64,000 nucleotides of DNA, taken from assembly GCF_023487995.1 (NCBI RefSeq), contig NZ_JAMFKN010000003.1, positions 434,001 to 498,000 on the forward strand. The letters are read 5' to 3'. The notes below the pieces were generated by a model, which was given only the letters and a program-made list of their open reading frames with translations, had not been told where the DNA came from and made no database searches. Positions 35,144 to 44,209 of this stretch are shown piece by piece (positions within the stretch are counted from its first letter, which is position 1; every line of letters begins with the position of its first letter). The position numbers and the translations under genes are program-made. The stretch comes from Thermohalobaculum sediminis (GTDB lineage: Bacteria > Pseudomonadota > Alphaproteobacteria > Rhodobacterales > Rhodobacteraceae).

Positions 35144-36877
35144 TCAGATCTCGCCGCGGCGGCGGCGCTCGGCGTCGTCCCAGGCGGTGAGCGCCTGATA
35201 GTCGGGGACGAAGCCGAGGCCCTTGCGCGCATCGGACGACACGGCATCCTGCGAGGTCACGACGTCCACAACGGCGGGCGCGTTCGCGATCGCGCGTCGC
35301 AGCGCGTCGGCGAGGTCGGCCGGGTCCTCGACCCGCTCGCCATGTGCGCCAAGAGCCCGCGCCATCGCGGCATAGTCCGAGTGGCGCAGGGTCGTGCCGA
35401 CCACCCGGCCGCCATAGTTCGACTCCTGATCGAACCGCTCGATGTTCCACGCCGCGTTGTTCGAGACGATGAAGACCGCCTTCGCGCCGTGACGCACGGC
35501 CGTGTCGACCTCCATGGCGTTGAGCCCGTAGGCGCCGTCGCCATTGACCGAGATGACCTGCCGGCCTGGCTGCGCCAAGGCGGCTGCGATGGCGAAGGGC
35601 ACGCCGACGCCGAGGCAGCCGAAGGCGCCCGCGTCCATGTAGCTGGTGGCCGCGAGGCCAACCCGCGCGAAGCTGAGGAGGTCGCCGCCATCGGCGACGG
35701 CGAAGTAGCCGGGATCGGCGACGTCGCGGATCGCATCGAAGATCGCCATCGGGTGGATGCGCCCGTCGCCACCTCTCACCGGCCCCCGGACGGCATCGCC
35801 TTTCGCCACCCGCTCGCGATGCTTGCGGCGCAGGCCGTCGAGCCACCCGGCGTCGCGCGCGCCCGCGTCGTTGCCAAGCGCCTCGGTCAGGGCGTCGAGG
35901 GCGAGGCTGACATCCGCGAGGATCTCGGGCTCGCCCCGTCGGTTGTCGATCAGCTCGCCCGCCGTGTCGGCAATGCGCACGAAGCGGGCCGCGGGGAAGA
36001 CGGCCGGCGAGCCGAAGGCCAGCTGGTAGTCGAGCTTGCGCCCCAGCGTGATGACGAGATCGGCCTCGGCCATCGCCGCGGCGCGCACGGCGCCCACCAC
36101 AGACGGGTGGCCGGCCGGGACGAGGCCCCGGCTCTCCTGCGTGTCGAGATAGAGCGCGTCGGCGGCATCGAGGAACCGCACCAGCGCTGCGCCCGCGCGC
36201 TGCGCCCCGCGCCCGCTGACCACGAGGGGCCGGCGCGCGGCACGGATCGCGGCCGCGCCCTCGGCGATTCGCTCGGGCGCCGGGACGGGGCGGCGCGGCG
36301 GCTTGGGCGCGAGCCAGTCCGAGGGCACGAGCGTCTCGGGCAAGTGCGCGCGCAGCACGTCGGTCGGCACCTCGAGATAGACCGGCCCCGGCTCGCCCAT
36401 GTCGCCCATGGCGCGCGCGATCGCCTCGTCGAGCTCGCGCAGCACCTGTTCCGGCACCCGCGCGGTGCGGGAATGGCGTGTCACGGGGCGCATGATGTCG
36501 ACATGGGGGATATCCTGCAGGGGCCCCATGTTGGCCTGCGGGCGCGAGGTGCAGCCGCCGATCAGCAGAACCGGCACGCGGGCGAGCGAGGCGTTCGCCA
36601 TGGCGGTGACGGTGTTCGTGACGCCCGGCCCCGCCGTAACCATGGCGACGCCAAGACCGCCGGTGATTTCGGCATGGGCGTGGGCCATGTGCACGGCGGC
36701 ACATTCGTGGCGCACGTCCACGATGCGGATCCCGTTGCGCGCCGCGTGGTCCCAGATCGGCTGAATATGCCCGCCCTGCAGGCCGAAGACGCGGTCGATC
36801 CCGCGCCGCGCCAGCGCCTTCGCGATCCAGGCGGCGACGCTGAGGGTGTCGGCGTTCAGGTCCTGTGTCTCGGTCAT
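35144..36877 (-). CDS. Thiamine-diphosphate-dependent enzyme (acetolactate-synthase superfamily)
   Basis: The 577-residue enzyme starts at the ATG at 36877 (GAGGA upstream); a GTG at 36916 overlapping the ligase stop is the alternative. The N-terminal Pyr domain has [13 protein letters not shown] with the cofactor-activating Glu58. The C-terminal PP domain carries the ThDP motif [14 protein letters not shown] ending in NN. There is no thiol or FAD-specific marker I can use to tell acetolactate synthase, 2-hydroxyacyl-CoA lyase, oxalyl-CoA decarboxylase or benzaldehyde lyase apart. The adjacent CoA ligase favours an acyl-CoA substrate. Confidence 0.87.
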   Translation of the reverse strand: MTETQDLNADTLSVAAWIAKALARRGIDRVFGLQGGHIQPIWDHAARNGIRIVDVRHECAAVHMAHAHAEITGGLGVAMVTAGPGVTNTVTAMANASLARVPVLLIGGCTSRPQANMGPLQDIPHVDIMRPVTRHSRTARVPEQVLRELDEAIARAMGDMGEPGPVYLEVPTDVLRAHLPETLVPSDWLAPKPPRRPVPAPERIAEGAAAIRAARRPLVVSGRGAQRAGAALVRFLDAADALYLDTQESRGLVPAGHPSVVGAVRAAAMAEADLVITLGRKLDYQLAFGSPAVFPAARFVRIADTAGELIDNRRGEPEILADVSLALDALTEALGNDAGARDAGWLDGLRRKHRERVAKGDAVRGPVRGGDGRIHPMAIFDAIRDVADPGYFAVADGGDLLSFARVGLAATSYMDAGAFGCLGVGVPFAIAAALAQPGRQVISVNGDGAYGLNAMEVDTAVRHGAKAVFIVSNNAAWNIERFDQESNYGGRVVGTTLRHSDYAAMARALGAHGERVEDPADLADALRRAIANAPAVVDVVTSQDAVSSDARKGLGFVPDYQALTAWDDAERRRRGEI

Positions 36878-36912
36878 CGGGTTTCCTCGCGGATCGGTGG
36901 GTTTCTGGTCGG

Positions 36913-38472
36913 TCACGACGACGGCTCACGCCAGGCGATCAGGTCGCGCAGCAGGCCGTGCTGGATCTTGCCGGTGGCGGTGCGCGGCATCTCGTGGGCC
37001 TCGATGAAGGTGATCCCGCGCGGGCGCTTGTAGCCGGCAAGCCGGCCGCGCGACCACTCGATCAGCTCGGCCGCGGTCACGCTCGCACCCTCGCGCAGGA
37101 CGACGGCGGCGATCACGCGCTCGCCCCAGCGGTCGTCGGGCCGGCCGACCACGGCGACATCGCGCACGTCCGGGTGGCGCGCCAGAACCGCCTCGACCTC
37201 GGTCGGGTAGACGTTCTCTCCGCCGGTGATGATCATGTTCTTCTTGCGGTCGATCAGGCGGATGAAGCCGTCCGCCTCGCGCACCGCGACGTCGCCCACG
37301 GTAAGGTAGTCACCCCGGAAGGCCTCGGCGGTCTTGTCCGGGCGGTTCCAGTAGCCGTCGAAGGCGTAGGGGCCGCAGCTGTAGAGCTCGCCGGGCGTGC
37401 CGTCCGGCACCTCGTTGCCGTCGTCGTCCAGCAGGCGGATCGGGAGCGACCCCGCCACCTCGCGCCCGACGCTGCCCAAATGGTCGAACTGTTCGTCGGG
37501 ATGCAGCATCGTGACCCAACCGGCTTCCGTCGAGCCGTAAAGCTCGAAAAGCCCCGAATTCGGGAACATCTCCATGACGCGGCGCTTGGTCTCGACGCGC
37601 GCGGGAGCGGACGAGACCATCAGCTTCTCGACTCGGCCGAAGTCGCCGGGCGGACGTGGCGCGTCGAGCATCATCTCGTAATGCGTGGGCACCAGCGAGG
37701 TGAAGGTGGCCCCGGTTTCCGCGAAGCTGCGCAGGCAGAGCTCGGGATCGAAGCTCGCCCGCGAGAACACGCTGGTCGCGGCCCCGCAATAAAGGAAGGA
37801 GGTGAAGAAATTCAGCGAGTTCGCATGGCCGAGCGGCATCACCAGCAGCGCCTCGTCGCGCCGGCCGAGGCCAAGCTCGATCTCGGTCATCAGCGCCAGC
37901 ATCCCCATGCCGGCATGCCCGCGGATCGCGCCCTTCGGGTTGCCGGTGGTGCCCGATGTGTACATCAGACACCACGCCTCGTCCGGCGAGACCCGCGTGC
38001 CGGGCTCCCGGTCGCCTGCCTCGGCGATCAGCGCCTCGTAGCCCCGCCAGCCAGCGGGCGTTCGCGCGCCACCCAGATGGATGAACCGGCCCTGCGGCAG
38101 GTCGAGATCGCCGCGGATTTCCTCGATCGCGCCGTGCAGGCCCTCCTCGGCGATCACGGCCGAGACCGCGCAATCAGTCAGGATGAACCGGATCTCGGGC
38201 GCCACCAGCCGGAAATTGACCGGCACCGCGACCAGCCCCGCCTTCGCCGCGGCCGTGTAGATCTCGAGCCATTCGACCCTGTTCCAGGCGAGCACACCGA
38301 CCCGGTCGCCCCTTACGAGGCCAAGGCCAAGCAGCGCGTTGGCCAGCCGGCAGGCCCGCGCGTTCCAGGTGCGGAAGGTCATCGACCGCTCGAGATCGCG
38401 CGCGCCCACGCGATCGGGTTGCAGCCGCGCCTGGGTGGCGAGCATCTGCCCGGCGGTCGGAATCGGTGTCAT
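36913..38472 (-). CDS. Acyl-CoA synthetase (class I adenylate-forming enzyme)
   Basis: The 519-residue ligase has the AMP-binding motif [11 protein letters not shown] (171-181), [11 protein letters not shown], the hinge region [10 protein letters not shown]...[20 protein letters not shown] and the catalytic Lys in TATGKIQH near the C-terminus. It activates a carboxylate through an acyl-AMP and transfers it to CoA; the acid is not evident. It follows the GntR gene with an ATGA overlap and is followed after 35 bp by the ThDP enzyme, suggesting a two-step ligation and C-C cleavage or condensation. Confidence 0.92.
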   Translation of the reverse strand: MTPIPTAGQMLATQARLQPDRVGARDLERSMTFRTWNARACRLANALLGLGLVRGDRVGVLAWNRVEWLEIYTAAAKAGLVAVPVNFRLVAPEIRFILTDCAVSAVIAEEGLHGAIEEIRGDLDLPQGRFIHLGGARTPAGWRGYEALIAEAGDREPGTRVSPDEAWCLMYTSGTTGNPKGAIRGHAGMGMLALMTEIELGLGRRDEALLVMPLGHANSLNFFTSFLYCGAATSVFSRASFDPELCLRSFAETGATFTSLVPTHYEMMLDAPRPPGDFGRVEKLMVSSAPARVETKRRVMEMFPNSGLFELYGSTEAGWVTMLHPDEQFDHLGSVGREVAGSLPIRLLDDDGNEVPDGTPGELYSCGPYAFDGYWNRPDKTAEAFRGDYLTVGDVAVREADGFIRLIDRKKNMIITGGENVYPTEVEAVLARHPDVRDVAVVGRPDDRWGERVIAAVVLREGASVTAAELIEWSRGRLAGYKRPRGITFIEAHEMPRTATGKIQHGLLRDLIAWREPSS

Positions 38473-39158
38473 CGCTCGCCTCCCCTGGGGCTCTGGTTCC
38501 GCAGGACCGCCGCGAGAAGGGCTGCCGCGCGTTCGACGTGGGTTACGGCCAGCCGCTCCGCCGCCTCGGCGTCACCGGCAGTGATCGCGGCGAAGATCTC
38601 GCCATGCTGGCGCCAGATCTCGGCCGGCGCCTCGGCCTCGCGTAGCACATCGACCATCGCGCGACGCAGGAACCGCCAGTGCGGCTCGGCCGTGGTCGCG
38701 ACCATCGCGTTGCCGGACGCGCGGTAGACGAGGAAGTGGAACGCATCGTCGCAGCGCATGAGCGCCAGCACATCGCCCGCGGCAACGGCACGTCTTGCGG
38801 CCTCGAAGATATCCCGCCCCTCCTCGGCGAGAGCGCCCTTGAGGGCGGGTTCCGCAGCGATCCGCCGCGCCGCCGCGCGCGCCGCCCAGCCGTCGAGCGC
38901 CGCGCGGATCCCGTAATGCTCGCGCATCCGCGCGGGGTCGAGGGCCGTAACGAACAGGCCCCGCCGCCCGCATTCCTCGACAAGGCCATCCGCCCTGAGC
39001 CGCGCCATGGCCTGCTGGATCGGCTGGCGCGACACGCCGAAACGCTCGGCCAGCCGCTCCTGCACGAGATGCGTGCCCGGCGCGAGGCGTCCGTCGCAGA
39101 TCTCCGCCACGATGGCGTCGTGGATCTGATCGGTGAGGCTGGGTGCGGTCTCCAACAT
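38469..39158 (-). CDS. GntR-family transcriptional regulator (third in window)
   Basis: The 229-residue regulator has a winged-helix domain (about 8-72, GVSRQPIQQAMARLRADGLVE) and a helical FCD-type domain (CDDAFHFLVYRASGN). It is not especially close to the other two GntR genes. It is first in the operon with the CoA ligase (ATGA overlap). A perfect 20-bp palindrome lies 13 bp upstream of its start, so it probably represses its own operon until a ligand, perhaps the acid or acyl-CoA, binds. Confidence 0.91.
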   Translation of the reverse strand: MLETAPSLTDQIHDAIVAEICDGRLAPGTHLVQERLAERFGVSRQPIQQAMARLRADGLVEECGRRGLFVTALDPARMREHYGIRAALDGWAARAAARRIAAEPALKGALAEEGRDIFEAARRAVAAGDVLALMRCDDAFHFLVYRASGNAMVATTAEPHWRFLRRAMVDVLREAEAPAEIWRQHGEIFAAITAGDAEAAERLAVTHVERAAALLAAVLRNQSPRGGER

Positions 39159-39170
39159 CGCGCTTCTTTC

Positions 39171-39190
39171 GAACTCTGAATTCAGAGTTC
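39171..39190. promoter_or_regulatory. Perfect 20-bp palindrome, operator of the GntR/CoA-ligase operon
   Basis: GAACTCTGAA and TTCAGAGTTC are exact reverse complements with no spacer. The element sits 13 bp upstream of the GntR start and about 170 bp upstream of the divergent L,D-transpeptidase gene. A second shorter GTTCAGTAC follows. A 20-bp perfect dyad is very unlikely by chance in a 70% GC window, so it is a strong operator candidate. Confidence 0.75.
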
Positions 39191-39361
39191 AGTACATGGA
39201 TTCGCGCCGCAAGACAACCCATGTCGTCGGAGCATGGCGCATCACCCGGCAACCAGGCGGCTCTGCGGGCTTCGGCCCACCGGCATCGCTCGGCATGTCC
39301 CCAAGCAGGCGGACGGTGCGGTGTATTCGGCGCTGTTCCGATGCTAGACTGGCATCCCGTG

Positions 39362-40315
39362 ATGTCGCCCGAAGCAGAAGCAAGGAAGGCCAGCTTGGCC
39401 AGGGGTGTCGTTGTGCTCGCCATGATCGCCGCGATGCTCATGCCTCGCGGCGCCTTCAGTGCGGGCGAGCCACAGGCAAGCGACATCGTGGGTCGCATGG
39501 CCGTCCACGAGGTGCGCCACGAGGAAACCATTCCGCGGCTCGCGCAGCGATACGGGTTGGGCTTCGTCGAACTGATGGCGGCGAACCCCGGCGTCGATCC
39601 ATGGCTGCCGGGCGAGGGCCGCAAGGTGATGCTGCCATCGGCTCACATCCTGCCCGACGCCCCGCGCGAGGGCATCGTCATCAACCTCGCCGAGCTCCGC
39701 CTCTACCATTTCCGGCGCGACGGCAGTGTCGCGACCTACCCTGTCGGGATCGGCCGGGATTACTGGGAAACGCCGCAGATCTCGACGGCCATAACCCTGA
39801 AACGAAAGAACCCGGTGTGGACCCCGCCGGCATCCATCCGGGCAGAGAAGCCCTACCTCCCCGCCCAGATCGGACCGGGGCCTGACAATCCACTCGGCGA
39901 TTTCGCGATGAATCTCGGCTTCGATTCGTACGTCATCCACGGAACGAACAAGCCCCTCGGCGTTGGCCGACGGGTCAGCCACGGATGCATTCGCCTCTAC
40001 CCCGAACACATCGCGATCCTGTTCGACGAGGTGAGCCCCGGCACGCCGGTGCGGATCATCAGCCAGGAGATAAAGTTCGGCTGGTCGGACGGCGCGCTCT
40101 TCCTCGAGGCGCATGCGAGCCAGGAGCATGCCGACGCGATCGAGACAGGCGCGATCGCGAACTACCCGATGGACGTGTCGAGCATCGCGGCACTGTTGGC
40201 GACCGTCCCGGGCGCCGCCGACGCCGACCTCGACTGGCCGCTGATCGAAATGACGGTGCGGGAACGGCGCGGCGTGCCGATCCAGATCTCACGCCGCCCC
40301 AGGCCCGAGTTCTGA
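39362..40315 (+). CDS. L,D-transpeptidase with LysM-like domain
   Basis: The 317-residue protein has an N-terminal signal or anchor (ARGVVVLAMIAAMLM), a LysM-like module (HEETIPRLAQRYGL...LMAANPGVDPW, about 50-92) and a YkuD catalytic domain with H193 and the SHGCIRL motif (catalytic C209). Such enzymes make 3-3 crosslinks in peptidoglycan or attach lipoproteins to it. ATGs at 39341 and 39362 lack a clear ribosome site; the shorter start is chosen for the better signal sequence. A second L,D-transpeptidase and an alanine-zipper lipoprotein follow on the other strand. Confidence 0.88.
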   Translation: MSPEAEARKASLARGVVVLAMIAAMLMPRGAFSAGEPQASDIVGRMAVHEVRHEETIPRLAQRYGLGFVELMAANPGVDPWLPGEGRKVMLPSAHILPDAPREGIVINLAELRLYHFRRDGSVATYPVGIGRDYWETPQISTAITLKRKNPVWTPPASIRAEKPYLPAQIGPGPDNPLGDFAMNLGFDSYVIHGTNKPLGVGRRVSHGCIRLYPEHIAILFDEVSPGTPVRIISQEIKFGWSDGALFLEAHASQEHADAIETGAIANYPMDVSSIAALLATVPGAADADLDWPLIEMTVRERRGVPIQISRRPRPEF

Positions 40316-40329
40316 CAGCGACGGAGCGG

Positions 40330-40554
40330 CTACTTCCGCAGCGACTCGCGATAGATCCGGTCGGCGCGCTCCTGCGCCGCGAGCGCAGCCGCCTCGGCCG
40401 CGGCGGCGCGCTGCTTGGCCTCGGCCGCGTCCGCCTGCGCTTGCGCGACGTCCGCTCTCAGCGCCTCCACGTCGGATTTCGATGCGCAGGCGCCGACGAG
40501 GGTCAACGTCGCGATGGCAAGGACTTTCGGCAGCGCGCTCTGAAAGGTTCGCAT
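40330..40554 (-). CDS. Alanine-zipper outer-membrane lipoprotein (Lpp-like)
   Basis: The 74-residue protein has a lipoprotein signal with lipobox VGA-C23, followed by a heptad-patterned alanine-rich coiled coil (AQAQADAAEAKQRAAAAEAA) and ends YRESLRK. This is the size and form of Lpp/alanine-zipper lipoproteins that tether the outer membrane to peptidoglycan; the terminal Lys would be the attachment residue. It lies between two L,D-transpeptidase genes, the enzyme class that makes this linkage. Confidence 0.85.
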   Translation of the reverse strand: MRTFQSALPKVLAIATLTLVGACASKSDVEALRADVAQAQADAAEAKQRAAAAEAAALAAQERADRIYRESLRK

Positions 40555-40670
40555 TCCTTGTTCCTCCGGGGTCAGTTTCGCCGGTCACGCTGGTCCGCGC
40601 AGCAACGGCGACAGGCTACGACAGTCGGCGGCCAAGTTGAAGCCGGTCGGACCGCCACGGCAAAAATCCT

Positions 40671-41198
40671 TCAGGGCCGGATCTCGATCGGGGTGCCGTC
40701 CTGAACCATTGCCCAGATCTCGTCCATCTCGGCATTCGTCACGGCAATGCATCCCTCGGTCCAGTCGAAGCGGGCATGGTCGCTGCCGATCCACTCTCGA
40801 CCGTTCGGCAGCCCATGGATCATGATATCGCCGCCCGGATCAACGCCCATCTGGCGCGCGCGCTCGCGGTCTGCCGGCCCCGGATACGAGATGTGAAGCG
40901 AGCGGTAGAAGCTGCTCTGCGGGTTCCTCCGGTCGATGACGAAGCGTCCTTCGGGCGTCCGCCCATCGCCGGCCTGACGCTTCGGCCCCTCGGGCTCGGA
41001 GCCGAGTGCGATCGTGTAGGTCCGAAGCGTCTGCGCCCCGGCGAGCAGATGCAGCTCCCGCTTGCCCTTCAGGACAAGAACCCGGTCGGCCGCGACCGGC
41101 TCTGGCACCAGCGGAGCGATGGGCACGGCGTCCGGCGGGGCGCAGCCTGCAAGAAGTATCAGCGCCGAAAGGCGAAGAACGAACTTCCGTCGTGACAT
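40671..41198 (-). CDS. L,D-transpeptidase lipoprotein
   Basis: The 175-residue protein starts MSRRKFVLRLSALILLAGC, with a lipobox ending at C19. The YkuD domain follows (about 40-175) with MIHG (H128) and the variant catalytic motif WTEGCIAV (C150). The open frame runs to 41222, but the 41198 Met gives a proper lipoprotein signal. It is probably anchored in the periplasmic face of the outer or inner membrane. It forms a cell-wall cluster with the Ala-zipper lipoprotein and the other transpeptidase. Confidence 0.88.
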   Translation of the reverse strand: MSRRKFVLRLSALILLAGCAPPDAVPIAPLVPEPVAADRVLVLKGKRELHLLAGAQTLRTYTIALGSEPEGPKRQAGDGRTPEGRFVIDRRNPQSSFYRSLHISYPGPADRERARQMGVDPGGDIMIHGLPNGREWIGSDHARFDWTEGCIAVTNAEMDEIWAMVQDGTPIEIRP

Positions 41199-41227
41199 GC
41201 GACGTCCCCAAGCGCCCTGCAATGCAG

Positions 41228-41539
41228 CGCAAGATTATCTTGGTTGAGGGCTCCAGTGAATGGAGCCGCCTTCCCCGAACCAGTGAGGCTGTCTTCCCGG
41301 TCACAGCCGAGGGGCTGCGATACCACTGGGAACAGGCTCTCGCTCGAGCTGGCATCACAGATCTGCGGTTCCATGACCTGCGCCACGAAGCTATCTCACG
41401 TCTGTTCGAACTGGGGCTTTCCGTTCCTGAGGTCGCCCTTATCTCAGGTCATAAGACGATCTCGGCCCTCCAGACCTACGCCAATATGAAGCCTATGCAG
41501 GTGGGTCAAAAGCTCAGGCGGTTAGTTCATACGGGCTAA
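41228..41539 (+). pseudogene. Tyrosine recombinase (phage integrase), C-terminal fragment
   Basis: The frame encodes the last ~95 residues of a phage-type integrase: VFPVTAEGLRYHWEQAL, then FHDLRHEAISRLFE with the catalytic R and H, a SGHKT box and TYANMKP with the nucleophilic Tyr. The N-terminal DNA-binding region and the first catalytic Arg are absent; upstream sequence is the transpeptidase gene on the other strand. It is therefore a remnant. A second copy of its 3' end lies at 43518-43601, and a tRNA-Arg gene bounds the other side of the low-GC region. Confidence 0.85.
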
Positions 41540-41621
41540 TTTTGGATCACAAGATGGCAGCGGCTCTCGCAAGTAAGTCGTCGAACTTACGCGGGAGCCG
41601 CTCCGAGCTAAAAGTAGAGCA

Positions 41622-41828
41622 TCATCCGTGATCTAGGGCGTCAGCGACTTCCCGAAGCTTGGCCGCCGTGAACCTTCTAGGCGTGCCAAGACGATCCGCC
41701 TCTTCGGCGGACGCGATGGCAATGACACTGACAAGTTGGGTTGGGGAAAGTCTCTTGCCGACATCGGACCCGGCAAAGTCCTTGACCACCTCAAAGGCAC
41801 TCAACACAGCGCGATCGATATCGCGCAT
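41622..41828 (-). CDS. Small hypothetical protein in the mobile island
   Basis: The 68-residue frame starting MRDIDRAVLSAF at 41828 has a balanced composition (VVKDFAGSDVGKRLSP, then FTAAKLREVADALDHG) unlike the Arg-rich shadow frames nearby. An ATG at 41840 or earlier extends it to 84 residues. Ribosome site evidence is weak. I do not recognise it. It lies in the lower-GC stretch between the two integrase remnants. Confidence 0.45.
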   Translation of the reverse strand: MRDIDRAVLSAFEVVKDFAGSDVGKRLSPTQLVSVIAIASAEEADRLGTPRRFTAAKLREVADALDHG

Positions 41829-42175
41829 CTCCACGCAAAGCATACGACACCTCCACGAACAAAGCCTGACACACACACTGGACTGACTCAGAATGGCACA
41901 GTCTTTGTGTTGTTTTTTTATGTCGGGAATGTGGCTTTATGACCGCTATGTCAGACCCCGATATATTCGGCCTCGGGATGTGAGTATATGGATATCTATG
42001 CTCGAATATCTACTAGATGCGGATTCCGACTCTCCCAGCACCGCGCGACCAACGTCGCATACATAATCCCGCACAAGTGAAAGCTCCCGAAGGCTGGTCT
42101 GGAACAACCTTCGAATCGCCGCATTCGAGTCGGAAGCTTTAATTTCGGACTCGACATGAGGGGGGGGGGCTTCAC

Positions 42176-43345
42176 ATGTCCACAGCCAGTTTCGATAGGC
42201 TAACTGACCTTTCCGTTCTCTTCGGCGACACCTTTTTGCTGGTGGATGCTCCCGAAGAAACTCCGATAGACGATGGGCAGGAATTCGGATTCGACTTAGC
42301 CCTCGATAAGGCCGTCGAGGGAGCGTTCGCTCTTGATTGGGCATCGAATGCGCCGAGCGGATCGGCGCCGGAGTTCGAACTACCAATTCAAGGGAACTCT
42401 GCGAGCAATACTCCCGACCTCATCATGCCGAACGAAATCGCTTACCTTGATGACTGGGGGCTCGCAAAGCCTGATGGCACCGGAGGCGGCGGTGGCGGTG
42501 GTGGAAAATCAGGCGGCGGTGGCGGTGGCGGTGGCGGTGGCGGGAAGAACAAAAACACCGATACGACGGATCCGGGAACCACCGACCCGACCCCATCGGA
42601 CCCGCTCCTCAGCAGTTACACCAGCAAAGAGGGCAGCGCGGACTCAAGCTTCAACGTCACAGTCGATTTCCTCGGCGACGGTTGGACCGTCGCGCTTCAG
42701 GAAGACTTTGTGGCGGCGGCAGATTTTATCAGTTCGATCATTCTCGCTGACATCCCGAATGTCTTCGTGCCGGGGATCGGCACGGTAGATGACATTCTTA
42801 TCCAGGCTCAGATCGTCGACATCGACGGAAGCGGCGGCGTCTTGGGGCGTGCCGGCCCCACAAGTTATCGGACGTCAAGTTATCTCCCCGCTACCGCAAT
42901 CATGGAGTTTGACGTCGCTGACGCTGAGTACTTCGACAGCCTCGGCCTGTTCGACGACATCGTGTTGCACGAGATGATGCACTCCATCGGATTCGGGACC
43001 ATGTGGAGCTACATGGGACTAACGTCGGGTTCGATTGCCGGAGGCAACCTGAGATTCACCGGGGATCTCGCGACGGCATATTACAACACGGAGTTATCGG
43101 ACATCGCGACGAAAGACGCACTTTCGGACACAGGGGTCCCGGTCGAGACCGACGGTGGCTCTGGAACTGCGGGCGGACATTGGGACGAAACGACCTTCAA
43201 GAACGAGTTGATGACAGGGTACATCAACAGCTCGAACTACCTTTCAATGATGAGCGTGGCTGCGCTGGAGGACATGGGTTACGACACGATCATCGACGAC
43301 CCGAATGATCCGAACGACCTCTCCGGGACCTTGCTACTCGCTTAA
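42176..43345 (+). CDS. Leishmanolysin-like (M8-type) secreted metalloprotease
   Basis: The 389-residue protein has a strong ribosome site (GAGGGGGGGG). The N-terminal ~100 residues are acidic with no Sec signal. A poly-glycine/lysine linker follows (about 101-127), then a DPTP-rich stretch and the catalytic domain. Zinc ligands are H265-E266-x-x-H269 in LHEMMHSIGFG, H335 in GGHWDETTF, and a Met-turn M346 in ELMTGY, which is the leishmanolysin fingerprint. The next lines (LSMMSVAALEDMGY) also fit the family. Secretion may be by a type I system, but no RTX repeat is present. It lies in the mobile island and ends at a good terminator. Confidence 0.82.
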   Translation: MSTASFDRLTDLSVLFGDTFLLVDAPEETPIDDGQEFGFDLALDKAVEGAFALDWASNAPSGSAPEFELPIQGNSASNTPDLIMPNEIAYLDDWGLAKPDGTGGGGGGGGKSGGGGGGGGGGGKNKNTDTTDPGTTDPTPSDPLLSSYTSKEGSADSSFNVTVDFLGDGWTVALQEDFVAAADFISSIILADIPNVFVPGIGTVDDILIQAQIVDIDGSGGVLGRAGPTSYRTSSYLPATAIMEFDVADAEYFDSLGLFDDIVLHEMMHSIGFGTMWSYMGLTSGSIAGGNLRFTGDLATAYYNTELSDIATKDALSDTGVPVETDGGSGTAGGHWDETTFKNELMTGYINSSNYLSMMSVAALEDMGYDTIIDDPNDPNDLSGTLLLA

Positions 43346-43417
43346 TGTATGCGCCGAAGCGGCAACCGAGTCGTTGGCTTGGCAAGCCGATATGTAAATG
43401 AGAAGTGAGCGACATCG

Positions 43418-44209
43418 ATGACGGGGCGAAGATCAATCTGCCCCGTCTTTCTCTTGGACGTCTCCGCCTCTGGCCGCCAAGACACACGCGGATGGCTGCA
43501 GGGGATTTGCCCCGATCTTCGGTCACAAGACGATCTCGGCGCTGCAGTTTTGCGCAGACATGAAGCCAGTGCAGGTGGGCCAGAACCAACGACTGCGCTA
43601 ATCTGCCCATCGCGCCTCTTCACGCGAGCGGAGGTGTTGCAGTCGGACTGCCCCGTCCCGAGAGGAGCCGGGATCTACGCTTGGTACTTCGGAGCGATCC
43701 CACCGCGGGTACCGACAAAGGGCTGCCATTCCATCGACGCGCTGACCCTGCTCTACGTGGGTATCTCACCTGACGGTCTTCGCAAGCCAAGCAGCCGATC
43801 CAATCTGCGGGTGCGGATCAGGAACCACTACCAAGGCAATGCTGAGGGATCGACGCTGAGGCGGACGCTCGGGATCCTGTTGGCTGAGGTTTCAGGCTTT
43901 CCGCTGAGAAGGGTTGGATCGGGCAGACGGATGACGTTCACGCATCTGGGCGAGCAGTGGCTCGACAGTTGGATTGCAGAGAATGCCTTCGTAACGTGGC
44001 TTGAGCATCCTCACCCGTGGGAGCCAGAGAAAGAACTGATCCGGAAGCTGTCGCTGCCGCTCAACATCCAAGGCAACGCTGCACACCCGTTCTATCCGGT
44101 CTTGAAACGCCTTCGCGCAGAGGCGATAGCGACGGCTCGCGAGACGCCAATTGCATCAGAGAGCAACCAGCAACGCCGCATGCCTCTTGCTGGAGTGCCG
44201 CCTCAGTAG
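43418..44209 (+). CDS. GIY-YIG nuclease-family protein with a disrupted 5' end
   Basis: The domain starts near residue 66 (RLFTRAEVL), with GIYAWYF and LLYVGIS as the GIY...YxG motif pair, then RIRNHYQGNAEGSTLRRTLG and RRVGSGRRMTF. The family usually starts close to the RLFTRAEV segment. Here the only ATG (43418) sits at a terminator and the first 60 codons overlap the integrase remnant in another frame; TTG 43454 and GTG 43634 are other options. The native start was probably lost in a rearrangement, so expression is doubtful. Related proteins are nucleases, some of them mobile. Confidence 0.65.
   Translation: MTGRRSICPVFLLDVSASGRQDTRGWLQGICPDLRSQDDLGAAVLRRHEASAGGPEPTTALICPSRLFTRAEVLQSDCPVPRGAGIYAWYFGAIPPRVPTKGCHSIDALTLLYVGISPDGLRKPSSRSNLRVRIRNHYQGNAEGSTLRRTLGILLAEVSGFPLRRVGSGRRMTFTHLGEQWLDSWIAENAFVTWLEHPHPWEPEKELIRKLSLPLNIQGNAAHPFYPVLKRLRAEAIATARETPIASESNQQRRMPLAGVPPQ
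43420..43455 (+). terminator. Rho-independent terminator of the metalloprotease gene
   Basis: GACGGGGC (43420-43427) and GCCCCGTC (43440-43447) form a perfect 8-bp stem with a 12-nt loop, followed by TTTCTCTT. It lies 75 bp after the protease stop. The ATG at 43418 that opens the GIY-YIG frame is immediately before the stem, which argues against that ATG being a real start. Confidence 0.8.
43518..43601 (+). pseudogene. Second copy of integrase 3' end (remnant)
   Basis: Twenty-seven codons plus stop read F-GHKTISALQ, then CADMKPVQVGQ and end LR-stop. They match the end of the 41228-41539 integrase fragment (SGHKTISALQ, TYANMKPMQVGQ). The nucleophilic Tyr context TYA has become FCA, so this copy is non-functional. 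The two copies bracket the protease gene in direct orientation. The frame differs from that of the overlapping GIY-YIG reading frame. Confidence 0.8.

Noticed and set aside
34836-36929. 697-codon minus-strand frame overlapping the ThDP enzyme
   Set aside because: It is an out-of-frame shadow of the ThDP gene for most of its length; only its last 78 codons (34836-35072) look even slightly protein-like.
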